From positions 91,557,169 to 91,621,168 of the forward strand of contig CM041292.1 in NCBI GenBank assembly GCA_023052935.1: a stretch of 64,000 bases of DNA, read 5' to 3'. The stretch is from Piezodorus guildinii. Lineage: Eukaryota > Arthropoda > Insecta > Hemiptera > Pentatomidae. How positions within the stretch are numbered: the stretch's first letter is position 1; each line of letters begins with the position of its first letter. The notes under the pieces were generated by a model. It was not told the origin of the DNA, did not search any database, and saw only the letters and a program-made list of their open reading frames with translations. The translations under genes and the position numbers were made by a program. Of the stretch, positions 25,669 to 39,500 are shown piece after piece.

Positions 25669-26634
25669 CTACTTTTGGTTTATTCTATGTCCGAATATCA
25701 CTCGTAACATGACTGCTACTAATGACCTGCCTAGGTAGATGTGTAGTGTTATTTAAAAAAATAATAACTTCATTACACATATTATGTACTACACATTCAT
25801 TTTTAACTAACAAAATGAAAACTGGCACATCGGCTGTAATCTTTATTAGTTTTTCAATTTACTTTAATTTTGCTTCTTCAAAGGACTCCTTCATTTATAC
25901 TCCTTAAGATTCCTATATAAGATTAGATTCCAAAAAACAATGGGCAAACTAGGAAGAAGTATTGACCTCTTTCCCTTCTGGAGAAAAAAAAGTAGTTGAC
26001 AACCCCGAAAGAAGTTACTTCACATTCAAAAATATTACTTCACTATCTGCCAAACAAATCTAGAGTTGAGCATATTGCTATGATTAGAATCAAATACGGA
26101 CGAATTACTAATAAGTGATAACTGATGAGTAAGTAACTCAACAGGATGATTAACAAGCAATGTCTAACTGAGATAACAATCATTAATCTTGATTGAAATA
26201 ACATAAATAGTTGTTCTCTAATATTGTATAATTTTAATTATCTTATTTCAGTCAAGAATTATTTATAAAACATGCATCACTTGTGATTTTACATTAATCT
26301 ATCAAGCATAGCTTACTTTTTTAATGAATCTTAATATTATCAAATTTTTCTCTTAAAAATTAACTTCAATTATTTAATAAGATGTCGAAGTTCAATATTT
26401 TCGTTTACGCTTGAATCAAGTTCACAATTAAAATGCTACTAAAAATATTCAATTCTGAAAAAGAGAAACGCGTGCAATATTGATTGTGTGAATATAATAT
26501 TGTATTTACAGAATTCCCAATTTGATTTTTCTAATAATAAAAAAAAAAACTTTTTTCAGTATGCCATTACATCCTGAAATAACTAAACATACTTTATCTT
26601 CATACACATATATATCTTCAGATCGAACGCCATG

Positions 26635-26770
26635 TTACCTTGTAGATTGAAGGTGAATTAATTTTTCAGCTTGTGTGACAAGCGGATGTTTATGCCCTGG
26701 ATATACCATGTGCTTCCGTTGTGTCTTTTGGCGCCCATTCACATGATTGGCTTGATTAATCCAAATAATA
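26635..26770. other. GC-richer patch open on both strands, unassigned
   Basis: In very AT-rich surroundings this patch stays open on the minus strand (NHVNGRQKTQRKHMVYPGHK, then HPLVTQAEKLIHLQSTR up to a GTAACA donor-like site). It is also open on the plus strand after an acceptor-like AATTTTTCAG (LCDKRMFMPWIYHVLP). It may be a non-coding promoter exon, a repeat piece, or an exon of an unseen gene. I cannot choose. Confidence 0.25.
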
Positions 26771-27564
26771 GTTTAAAATAAAAACTTCAACAACAATATT
26801 CTAAATATCTATTGTTTCGAGTAAAAAGTCATGAATGCTTCATGTTTAACTCAGTATCATATATGTTTACATTTAGGCCCAATATTAATATTCAAATGGA
26901 ATTATCATTTTAAGGAATACAGATTTGAAAAATAAATAAAATGAATTAATAAATAATTTGTATTTAAATATATTTTTTAATTAATTGTGGGGATTAAATA
27001 GTGAAATCAATGGTTTTCAGTAAATAAAAGTATTTAATCTCTGAAGGAATATTGATATGTCATTTTAGTACTATTACCGCCAGTTAAGTAAACAAACAAT
27101 TTAAAGGGAATTAGACGTGTTTTAATAAAGTAATAGCATTTATTATCGAACATTTCTAGCAAATGTTATTATTTAAGTATAAAGCAGCATAATCTTATTA
27201 TATTTTTTTTTACTTGAAAATGTTTAATATTTATTTATATTTATGAACTTTAGCCATTTATGAGAAATATTTTTCAAGTTTGGTTATTTTTAATTTACTT
27301 TGAATTATTTTTTAAAACCTAGTAATATTAGAACTTGATTTTAATTATGAAAACAGTCTTATTTGCTAAAGTTCATTAGTATTGGTTGGCAACACTATCT
27401 TCAAGAACTCCATTGGTGGTTTGTTGGTAGTCTCCCATCTTTCCTGCAGTTTTACTTCATTTCTTGTTTTAGCTTGTATCTTATATCTGAGTTCCATTTT
27501 GGTTTCAGTTCAGATTTTTAACTTTATTCTAGTTATTTGTTTAGATTTCAGTGTTAAAGGTAAA

Positions 27565-30500
27565 ATGGGGGACATTAAAAACTTCTACCAGTCTTTAAGA
27601 ATTTTAGAAGCTTGTAGTAAGGATAACGATTTTCATGAATTCATTGATAGAGAAACAAGACTGAATATATTAAAACAAGGGCAAGTTCCATGATTTTTTT
27701 TTTTGTTTTAAGAGGTTTAGTTTTATTTATTTATTTTTACCTATTTAATTTTTCATTACAGGCCTAAAGCTGGACCACAAAATAATTGTTAAATGCTTGA
27801 TGAATATTATTACAGATGATATTCTTGGTAGCAGTTCACCAAGATGTTCTTATCCACAAAATGGGGAATGCAATATCCCAGAAATTACATTATCAACTGT
27901 CAAGGCTCTGTCATATTATGGTAAAATATTATCTATATTAAAATGGTTATATTTACAGGTATGGTGGTCCAAATTTTTCTCAGTACAATTAAATTATGTA
28001 GACAACTTCATTATTGTTGTTTCGAATTGTTCATTTTCTGAATAGACAGAGTATTAGAGCTTTCTATTTAATATAGAGTTGAAGAAATTCTGACTGTTAC
28101 TAACTCAATGTGTTTTAAAATTTTTAGATCTGTCACCTCCTTCCTCAGAGATAATGCAGGACATTCGCAATACACTTCTTCTATTCCAACAGCTCTCACA
28201 GAATGAAAACAGTTTACTGTGCATATTCTGCCTTAACTTAAAAATAAATAAATAATAAGGGTTGAGGAAATTGACTATTACTATTCATGCCATGTGTAAA
28301 TACATCATGCTCTGAGTTGATTTTTAATTCCAATGCAAATCATAAGTAAACAAATTTTAAAAATGTCCCATTTTAGCGATTAATTTTCCTTTTACTTAAA
28401 CCACCCTCATTATTATAAAAGATAATGTAATATTAACTGATGTTGTCAATAAAATGAAAGAATTATAATATATCATTTAATCTATAATCAATAATTTTTC
28501 TAAAAAGTTTCAAATCTATAGTTATAGCTTAGGTAGATTAGCAATTTTGGAGCTTTTCGAGGCATTTCTGTTAAATGTTGACATTTATTTAAAACTAGTT
28601 ATATTTTTTCTACCAAAAATGGGTTTCAAATATACTATCAGGGTGATTCGATAATATGGTATACGTCTCAATGTAAGTTTTATGGATGTTCAATTATTTA
28701 TTACATTCATGTTTCGGTGTGGGAAGGGGATTTACCAATCTATATAACAATCAAATAAATAGAGCTTTTCTGCATACACCCATTTTTTGTGTTATCTCTT
28801 GGACAAGCAGAATTTTATATGAACATACAGTTTAAATAATTAGTTTACTATTATTGAACTCTGCATTGCTAATGATTGTCAATTATGGTCATGTGGTGTG
28901 TGTCTAATAGGATTAAAAGATGTTAATTGGATAATCCCTTATGCTGAAGCAGCAAGTTGCAAGTTATTGGAAAATAACAGGAAACCTGTTGCACAGGTAA
29001 TTGAATTTTGATTTAAGAAAGTGCTCTATATTATTAAACTACAATTAACAAAATCTTTAGTAGTTTTTAGTAATCTGATCCTTTTAAACTGTATTTGGAA
29101 ATACAAACAGTAAATTAAAAAGTATATGTTTATTTAGTTATTAAACACACTTACTCTTTCCCTCTAAGCTGTTCATTTGAATTAAATGATTGATTATTTT
29201 TTGTATTTTCATTTTTATTTTATTTTTTATGTATAGGAAAATGAAAATATTGTTGTGGAATATGTAAATAGACCACCTGTTAAGAATGTCAATCCAAGGA
29301 GTCTTTTAAGAAACAACCAGGCATTGAAGTAAGTTAATCATTTTGATTATAGAGTTAATTCCCTATTAGTCATCACAAGATGATTTGTTTAAAATTATTA
29401 GTGCGATATATTAAAATATTTCCTTGAACAAAGGATTATATTTAGACTCTTTTTTTCTCACTGATTACCTCTTCTTCTGGCACTACAGACTGAAGTGGTC
29501 CTTGGCCTGCCTCAATGTAGCCTGCCACAGTCCTCTATCCTCCACCATATGGATGCCTGTGGGCTGCATATCCTCCAGGATTTAGTCCTTTCATCGTACT
29601 CTTGACCGCCCCTGTTTAGTGGCTGTGGTGTCTATGATTGTTCCTCAGTAGGTCCTGTTCTGATGCCCATACCACCTCAACCCTTTCATCCTTATAGCTT
29701 CAGATAAAAGCATCCCATTAAATATCTCATAAATTTCTCTATTTTTTCACATGCCCATCTTCCACCTCCCACACACACGATACCCATAAATCCTTCGCTA
29801 CACTCCTTTCAAATCTATCAAGCCTATCAGCTGTTACCTTATTGAGAGTCCATGTTTCACTCTCATTGGTTACCACTGGTCTTAATAGGTTTTTTGTATA
29901 AATGTCTTAGTGTTGCGGGAAAGCAGATTACTCCTTACCAGGATCTTTAGTGCAAAGTACTCTCTGTTAACTGCTAGAGTATTTTTTTAAACTTCCTCCA
30001 CTTCATTGGCCTCTAGTGTCATCAAGGATCTAAGGTACGGGAAGGCTGAAACTAATTCTATGTTTTCTCCTCCAATGTTGTAGAAAGAAGGGTGCTGTCT
30101 TCTTATTGTTTTAACTATCATTAGCTTGATCTTCTCGACATTGACCTCTAGACCTGTCCTTCTTGCTTCCTCTCCCAGAGCTACGTAGGCCTCCTCAATC
30201 GTCTGCTTTCTTTCTCCTACAATTATCTCATCATCTGCATTAGCAATTATTTGCAGTGACTTGTTCATAATTGTACCACTTCTATCTAACTTAGCACTCT
30301 TCAAAACCCTATCCAGAACTAGATTGAACACCATGGGAGCAACGAAATTTCTCTGTCTTAGTCCATTATTTATATCCAAGACCTTGGACAGTTCTTCATT
30401 TATTCTTATTTGGCAATCAGAGTGCCTCATTATCATCTTTATCAGCAATATTAGTTTAGGGGAAATCTTCATTCAGAGGGCCTCTTTCATTCATTGCCTT

Positions 30501-33500
30501 GTACACAGATGGATCTGTAAATCGTATCATATGCTGCTCTAAAATCTATATACAGTTGCCATGTCACTCTGTTGCATTCCCATATCTTTTTGTCTATCTA
30601 TGGAAGAGCAAATATCAGTTCTATTTCTTTGGAATCCACACTGGTGGTCTCCTTTTTTTTTTCATAATAAGGTGCAATTAGGCTGTACAATAGGGCGGCT
30701 AGATTTTATAGCCACATTCAGGAAAGTGATTCCTCTTTTGTTGCTACATTCAGTAACATCACCTTTGTTGTGAGTCACATTGATGATACCACTGTTTCAT
30801 TATTCTGCCGTGTGCTCTTCTTCCCATATACATTCTATAAGATGATATACTTCTTTTAACATTCTATCATCCATAAGTTTGAGTAGCTCGGCATTAATAT
30901 AATTGCCGCCAGGAGCTTTATTTCTTTTTAACTTGGACATCACTTCATCTCTATCTTCTATAGTAGAGGGGGGTTGTTTTCTTCTGATCCTCCCAGCTTA
31001 GTTTCTCTGCCCATGGTTGTGGCTGGATTAATAGTTTTGTCTTCACCTATATTCAATTCTCATAAATGTTTTTTCCATTGTATTAGAACCTCTTGATTTG
31101 ACGTCAGGAGTATACCTTCCTTACTTCTGATCCAGTTATTGTTGGGTGTGAATCCATTCTTTATTGTCCTTATTTTTCTATAGAATTTCCTGCTTTCATT
31201 TTTGTTAGCAGTCTCTTCAATATCCTTTGTCTGTTTCTTGATTGCCTGTTTTTTTTTCTTTTTTATGATGTTTTTTGCCTCTCACCTTGCTTCGTGGTAC
31301 TCCATATCCTAATGTCTGGTTTGTCGCTGCAAGCTCTTGTGTCGGAGGCTGTTTCTCTTGTCAATGGCTTCTTTGCATTCACTGTCAAACCACTCATTTC
31401 TCCTTCTGGGCTCTACACATCCTACAGTTTCTTCAACAACAGTTGATATGATATTATACTCTATTTTGTTCCACCTTTCGTCAATTGTTGGGTCAGACTC
31501 CCCATCCATATTTTCTTTAAAGAGCACTGAAGTTTCTTCAACTTTGAGCTTGTCAATATTCCAAATTTTTCCTCTTCGATGCACCATTGAGTACCTTGGC
31601 AATCTCTATTCTTTGCTTATATTTCATCACAACTGGATACTGGTCAAATTCTATGCAAGGGCTCCTTAAAATTCTTACATCCATAACAGAGCTTCAATGC
31701 CTAGCATCAACAGAAAAATGGTCCATTTAATTTGCATCTCTTCCTTACGCTATGCGCATTACGAATATTTTTATATGGCAATGCCGTGCTCATAACATCA
31801 CAACCGACATTTTGGATGCTGCAAATTGAATAAGTCTTTCAGCATTATCGTTTATATCATAATGCAGACTATGGTTTCCAATAGTATGGCTTGTATACTC
31901 CTTCCTTTCCGATCTTGGCATTGAGATCTCATGCTATGATCTTTATATCATACTTGGGGCAAGAGTCATGTACTCGCTCTAGTGTTTCATAGAAATCCTC
32001 CTTGGTTTCTTCATTTTTATCTTTTGTGGGTGTATGCACATAAACATTAATTATACTTGTATTAAACAGGTTCCCTTGTAATCTTATCTTACATATTTGG
32101 TAGCTATAACTGGCTGGAACTCTATTACTGCATTACAATATTTTGATCTAAGCAGCAAAACACAGCCAAACTCATGTCACTCTCTACTTCCACCATAGTA
32201 TAGCTAGTAGTCTTTCTTTTGCAACATTCCCATGCCTAACCATTGTACTTGTTGAAGAGCTACTACATCAAAATTGTATTTACTGCGTTCTAGTCTGAAA
32301 CTATTTTACATTAATTGTATCCTGTGATAAATATTTTAGAAAGTATCCGTGACAGCTTACAATGATCTAGATCATCAGCTTATCTAATTAATAATTGTTC
32401 AGATGACATGCTATAGTATCACTGTCTTACTCCATTTGTTCAAAGAAAGCTCATTGATGCCTAGTCCCTTGCTAAATTTTCCCTCCCTACATTGGCTTTC
32501 AGGGATGCAGGGTTTCCAGACTGGACGCCGTCATACCATTAAGTTCAGACTTGAAATCTGAGCCTTGCTCTGGGTACGGTCAAGTATCTTTTCTATCTTT
32601 TTCTAGATCGTATAGAAGTTAATTTCATTAATTGATTGTGGTATGAATTGGCTACCAGATTTAGAAATTTATTTTCCGTTTGTTTGTAAATTCCATATTT
32701 TTAAAATAAAAATAGAACTCTGTGTCTTATAAGCAACACAGGTCGTAACGACGTGCACAGCAATTTCTACAATGATATATTTACAAAGTCGTGTAGCTCA
32801 GTGTGAAAGGCTTGGCCCACCATAAGAACCTGAACCTGACATCTACAACCCATGAAGATTCTTGGGCTAAGTACATATAGAGATTCAAACTGTTTCCATG
32901 CCAAAGGCCGTGCAATGAGGTGATTAGGCCTCGATCACGCTCAGCCACCAGGTTTTTCCCCAATTTTGGATACCCACTTTAAAGAGGCTGGGTCTGCCCC
33001 AGGAGGGTCTTCATGCCCTAGGGTCGCCCCCCAGCCGAATTAACAGAATAAATAATATTCTGCCACAGTTGGGATTCGAACCCAGGCCAGGGAGAACAGT
33101 AGACTAGTGCTCTATCAACTAGACCATGCCTCTCCCGGCCCTCCATAAGAATTTTATAAAACCTAGTTATCTGAGAGGACCCTACATTGACTACAAGATT
33201 GCGACTGGATGGTTGGGAAAAATTTTCTAAGAGTAGTTCCATTCGGGTAGTTATCCATCACCAATTCCGCACCTTAAGTTTCACCTTCTGCTATAATTTT
33301 TAAAAGATTTGGGGATTTCTCAATCCTTATTGGATTTTCCTGTCCTGTCAAACCTTCTCTCTTGAACTTGAAACCAGTTTCATCTTTACCATAGATTAGG
33401 TAGAGAGGTAGATCTTGCTAAAAACTGCACCGCTTAGTAAGGCAATATTCTGTAGGCTTAGATGACCCACAACTGAGCCATCCTCTGGGTTGATGGGAAC

Positions 33501-36500
33501 TTACTTTGCAGATTTGGATTCCATGAGAGAGAATTACATCTCAAGATACCCAACACCATTTCTTTGTGTTCGTTAAAGTTGTATCTGGCAATCTGAGGCC
33601 CAAGAAAGTACCATTTGTGTAGTTGGGTCCATTAAGAACTTAGGCCACCCTAGTCCTTATATAGGGAGGTATTATGGGTTAATAGATTTTCTTAAGCAAA
33701 CGCTTCTCTGACAAAAAGAAAAATTATTGTATAATAACCCCAATTTCTACTATTTTCCTACTTCTTTGGAATATACTAATGCAAAAATTAATATTCAATC
33801 TTGCGAAGGAGTCATGAAAATTTGTGTGTTATAATTTTTGCATTAGTCTCCTCCTAAGAAGTTGAAAAAATAGTATAAATTGTGGTTGTTTTGATTGGTC
33901 CGAAAAGTTTGTAGAGATTTTTAAAATAAAATTTACCTTATATTTTTTCTATTTAAAATGAATCACTAAGCTAATGTTTATTTATATGCCTTTAATCCTC
34001 ATGGAATTAACTTTACACTCTGAATTCGTCTATATTAAGGCTCAGTAGTGTAGTTTATTTCAAACCAACATGAGTGACGATTCAGTTCATTTTCGGCATA
34101 TTATGCTGTTCTTTTTTTTAAAAAGGGAAAAACGCAGCCCCAACCGTAAGAAAGGTTCATGCCGTGTATGGCAGCGATTCAATTGAAACGTGGTTCAGAA
34201 GTGGTTTTTGCGGTTTAGATCAGGAGGTTCAATTTGGAAGACCAACCCCGGGCTGACCAGAGTTCAACTCTTGACATCGAGGATATTATCAACCGTTTTT
34301 TTTTATTATCTAAAGAAATCCGGGTGAGGGAGCGGCGTGGTCTAGTGGATAGAGCGCTAGTCTGCTGTGCTCCGGGTCCTGGGTTCGAATCCCGGCTATG
34401 GCAGAATATTATTTATTCTGTTGATTCAGTCGGGGGGCGACCCTAGGGTATGGAGACCCTCCTAGGGCAGACCCAGCCTCTATAAAGTGGGTGCCCAAAA
34501 TAATTGGGGAAAAACCTGGCGATTAAGGCCTAATCACCTCATTGCACTGCCGTTGGCCTAGAAACAGTACAAATCTCTATATGTACTGAGCCCAAGATCC
34601 TTCATGGGTTGTAGTGGTACAGGTTTTTTTTTTTTTTTAAAGAAATCCGGGTTCCCATGAGCTCAGTGAAAGGAACCTTATTTAAAGGATTTCATGTTGT
34701 GATTTTCTGCAAAAAAAAAAAAAATGTGGAGGATCCATTTTTGAAACGAGTTGTTACTGGTGACGAAAAATGGATTCTCTACATCAACACCAGCCGAAAA
34801 AAAGCTTAGGTATTGCCTGGAACGACGCCACTCGCAACACCAAAGGCCAGCTTGCATCCAAGAAAGGTGATGCTCAGTATTTGGTGGGATTGGAAGGGAC
34901 CCATACATTATGAGCTCCTTCCACATAACCAAACTATAAATACGGTCTTTTATTGCGCCCAGTTAGATCGATGAAGGCAGCAATTGAAGAGAAACGGCCA
35001 GAGTCGGCCAATTGGAAAGTAGTGGTATTCCACCCAGACAACACTAGGCCCTATGTGTCTTTAAGGACTGGGCAAAAGTTAATAAGCTTTAGATGGGAGG
35101 TTTTACCTCACCCTCTCCTGGCATTGCTCCTTTGGATTTCCATCTTTTCCGTTCCTTTGAAAATTTTCTACAAGGAAAATCCTACTCTTCAGAAGATTAC
35201 GTCAAAACGGACCTTTTGTTGTTCTCCAGGAGTTAGGACAGTGATTTTTGTAAAAAAGAGATAATGGACCTTCCAAGCCGTTGAAAAAGGGTAATCACTA
35301 ATGGTGGTAACCATTTTGTCGATTAAATAAATAAATTTTAAGCTTTTCATTAATTTTAATTTTTATCCAAATTTCTCTATAAACTTTCCGGACAAACCAA
35401 TATTTAGTGTATTGTTGTATATGTATTATATAAATGTCAATTATTGTTAACCCTACCTGGAAGGTCAGTGGCTGATAAAGAGTCTTATGATTGAGAGATG
35501 GGATTGCCATCAAAGAGTACTCATGCCTGATTGTTTAATTGCTTTCACCATCTTTATACTACCATAAATATAATTTAGGACTGTTCTAAGTTATATTTTA
35601 TTATTTAGTGATTTTTTTAATTTTGCTATTCCTAATCTGACATAAACTTTAAATATTTTTTCCAGAAGGAAATTTAATTGAAGCTCCAAGCCACCAGTTT
35701 ATTGTTATAATATTTCCTGATTTGAAACGAGTTTTAATTTTTTTTTATCATCTATTATTTAAGAAGTGTACCTGAATTTCTGTGATTATAAAAATAGTTA
35801 GCTTATTAATAACTAGTCAGTTCCTATACCTATAATTAATTAGGTAGTATAATACCAGAAAGTAGCTTTAAGTAGAATTTTTTTATTATACTCTTATTTT
35901 TAACTTTTATAAATTTAGTTCAGTTTCCTGCTCATTAAAGATTTTAGAGAATATTTTTCTCTAAGTAATTATTTTAAAATATTTTTGTCGACAGCTTTAC
36001 AGTTTAAAAATTGTTGATTTTGTTTTATGAGAATATTCTCATAGTGCATCATTAAGTTTATTTCTTAGTTGGTTTCTATAGCATATCCATTTAACAGTTT
36101 TATATTTTTTTAATGTTTTGTAATATTTAGTGACTTCTTATTGACACAATCATTTTATTTTCCTATTGTTGAAAAGTATAATGATGGAACATATGTCTTT
36201 GAACTATTTTATATGTTATTCTGTCAATGTTTTTTTAACATTCCTGCTGTAATGTTTTATTTTTTTCTTTGTAATGTTAATATTCAACACAGGTTTTTTT
36301 TCCTTTTGTAGTATTTCCTGTTTTTATCTTTTCTTTCATTTTTGGATGTTTATTGCTTAAGTAATTTATGATATATATAATTGTATTTCCTTTTTGTTGT
36401 ACTTATTTTCATTGTAAAATATGACTTTTATTCCTAACATTCATTTTTAAATTACCTTAGAGGATATTTTTTTAAATAGATTAATTTTGTTATTGTTTCT

Positions 36501-39500
36501 TTAATAAGCAATACAAATACATTTTATAAGATGCTATAAAATGTATTATCTTATTAATATCGCACTCAACACTTAAGTGTTGAGGATTTTGAATTTTTTT
36601 TTTTTTTATAAATTTATTATGCTGTAAAAAAAGCAATAATTGTGAACAATTAAAAAAAAAATTAATTATTCATTTCATTAACTGTAGATCTGAGTAACAT
36701 TAAAATTAGTTTATTAGTCTGTTCTATTATGTGAAGATGACTTATTATTATTTTAGTGTAGCAATATTTAATATGTATACATTTTGACTATATTTGCTTT
36801 TTATATTAATTACATCAAACACTTAATAGAAATATTTTAAAATTTCATACAAACATGGTTTGTGTAGAGTATTTTTCTTTGCTGTCTTTGCCATTTAGTG
36901 GGGAAAAAAGTGAAGTATTAGTTATTTTTATATTGTTCAGTTTATAATATTTTACCACTACTTTTATTCAGTGACTTTTTATTTTACTACCAGTCAACTT
37001 TTATATTCAAGCAATATTATTTTGTTATATATTTATTTACAATTAATATCTCCACTTAACATAGTTGAAGAAAATGTGTTTTTTTATAGTTATCTCATTC
37101 ATGGAAGATTATAATCATTACATTATTAAGAATGGTCTTATTATTTTTCTTTAAGGAACATTATATGGTATTGAAATTTCGTATTATAGCATTTAACAAC
37201 TTGTTATTTAGATTTGATTTTTTTTTTCTGGTTTAGATTATATAGTAATAAGTTAATGCTATTATTTTTCTTTCCACATTCCAACTAATGATGAATAAAA
37301 CATTTTGTATTTAATCTAAGAGTGCCAATCTATTGTTTTGTTTGTATTTTTTTAATTGTTGTTTATTAATAGTTTATTCATATGTTTGTTGGAAAAGTAT
37401 AAATATATTTTTTGAAAAACTTATTCAAATTTTATGATTGTTCTCATGGAACCCTTTATCACACGTCTTAGTTATCACTGACTAATGCGAGTGGTGGTAA
37501 TATTATCTTATTGAATATCCCTGATTGTTTTGTTTAATGTTATTATCACCAGCTTCTTAAATACCAATTACATAACTGAATCACACTGGTAATTAAGTTT
37601 TTCTGAGTAGGCCAGTGCCCCTGAATTGCTAAGGGTACTATTTTAGTGATTGTTGGTGGATGATGTAAAATAAAATAAAATAGGTGGTGGTATATGCGAA
37701 CAAGGCATTTGGAGAAGGAATAATTTTTAAATAAATGCAGAGTACTAGGATTTAGATCTTTCATCATTTATTAGAGCAGGTCATATCACATGGATGGATC
37801 CCAATGAAATACCATCCAGAGCCCTTTCTGAGAAGATTTATGGCATGATACCAAATGGCTAGATTTTATTTTGTGTAAGGAGCTGAAAGGCAGCACCCCA
37901 AAATAGAGAGGAATTTATGATTGAGCAGTCATTGACTCATCAACTGGGTTGCAACACTGAATAAGAAGGGAAGGAAGTATAAAGGAATGGAATTCCAGAA
38001 CGAAGGGGCACGCAAAGTAAAGAATTTTTTTAAGGAAGATATTCTGTGAGTAGGAATGTAGAGAGAGGTAAGAGGACTGGGATCCCATATTAAGAGAATA
38101 GACAGAGAAACAAGAGAGGAATTATTAGGTCCAGGTGTTACCATTGTTGTGATTTCCTTCCTTCATTCGCCATGAAGATGGCCTAAAATTTAGACCAAAA
38201 CGTTGTCACAATGAATTAAGTTTTACTTGAGTGGATGACTGCACCACAAATTAACTTATTCTCAACCAATATTTTATATTATCCTTTTTTTACCAACGAA
38301 ACATTGCATTGATTCCAGGTCACAGATGAAAATCTTGGTTTGATTATCAAAGTGTTTCATATCTGGTATCGTTTATGGTAAGACGGTTTATTATTTAATA
38401 TTTAAGATGGACAAAATTAATGATACCTGAGAGGAGAGGATAAATTTAAAAATTTGGTTCTCAAGTGCTAGACAATTTCAAGCACAAACCCTACCTGAAA
38501 TTGAAAACCATTTAATACCTTCTTGATACTCTTATATCGAATTTAATCAAAACTGTGTCACCCATTTTTGTTAAAATGGTAGTATGGTGTTAAATCCATG
38601 CTATTTCGTTGCCAAGACAATTTTGTGAAAATAGTGCTGTAACATCTATTTTACATCCTTAAGATGTAATTTAACTTTTGCACGACTTCGTTTTTTAGTT
38701 AAAAACCGACACATAGACTATTTTGTGTTATTTGGACTTATCGGACCCTAATACGTGGATTACAGTTTAAAACTAGGATTCGAAAAATTTTACGATCACA
38801 ACATTTTCTCTTGCTATACGTATATTTCATAGAAGTAACAATATGTTCCACTCCGCCGTTTCTAATCCGTCATTTCTTGGCGGTCACACTGAATAATAAA
38901 TCTGAACCTTCCAACTCAAGTTAAGAAAAGTTCGTAATCTTCTCTGTTAGCTGTAAACATTAGGAAAGGATGTTATGCAAAAAATAAAAATAAAATAAAA
39001 TTGTTTTGTCTGATGCCCTAAAATTTTGTCCCTTACGTTGGCTCACAATAAAAAAAAAGTTTCCTTTTTTTAAGTTAGATGCTCGCACCTAAACCAATTT
39101 CTGTAAAGTTATCGAAGGATAAACTGTATTTTTAGATATTTAAAAATTTATAAGCAAATTATGAAATGATAATGGCAAACACTTAAAATATATAGATTCG
39201 GAAAATAGTTTAGGCACTTAAGGTGTGTTTTTACGTCATTGATATTTGGACATATTTGTATTCTAATCCACTAGTTCATCAAATCAGCCATCGGATTTCA
39301 TCTAAATGACACTAAATTCCTTCATAAAAGCGAATCAGAAATGAAATTATTTTCAGAAGGAAATAATTGCTTATTCGATTTTGTTCCAAATTACATTTAA
39401 TTTCATATTAATTGAAGAATAATGTTACTAATATAGTAAAAAAAAACAACAATTCTAGATTTCAATGCGAAAAGAATCAAATTAATTGGTTTAGTAATTA

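Larger units (their letters stand above)
23730..27564. other. Divergent intergenic region between VPS39 and the unknown gene
   Basis: Both flanking genes are transcribed away from this 3.8-kb space. Apart from the two SINE copies, the DRE-like motif and the GC-richer patch listed separately, I see only AT-rich DNA and a 20-nt A-run near 25,050. Promoters of both genes are expected here. Confidence 0.6.

Noticed and set aside
25557..25706. 49-codon plus-strand frame with good ATG context (MVLKPLVVKEEEMKERRK)
   Set aside because: It follows directly on a SINE tail, its second half is AT-driven hydrophobic, and no splice partner was found; it may be chance in a GC-richer promoter area.
27382..27564. 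61-codon N-terminal extension of the unknown plus-strand gene
   Set aside because: The reading is hydrophobic and T-rich like nearby non-coding DNA; the charged, protein-like part begins at the ATG at 27,565.
34326..34400. tRNA gene call on the SINE-A head
   Set aside because: Boxes A and B are present but no full acceptor stem forms, and a SINE body plus target duplication surrounds it.
37929..38144. 71-codon minus-strand frame with a FTLRAPSFWNSIP phrase
   Set aside because: It resembles the end of some LINE ORF2 proteins, but one short phrase is too little to annotate an element.
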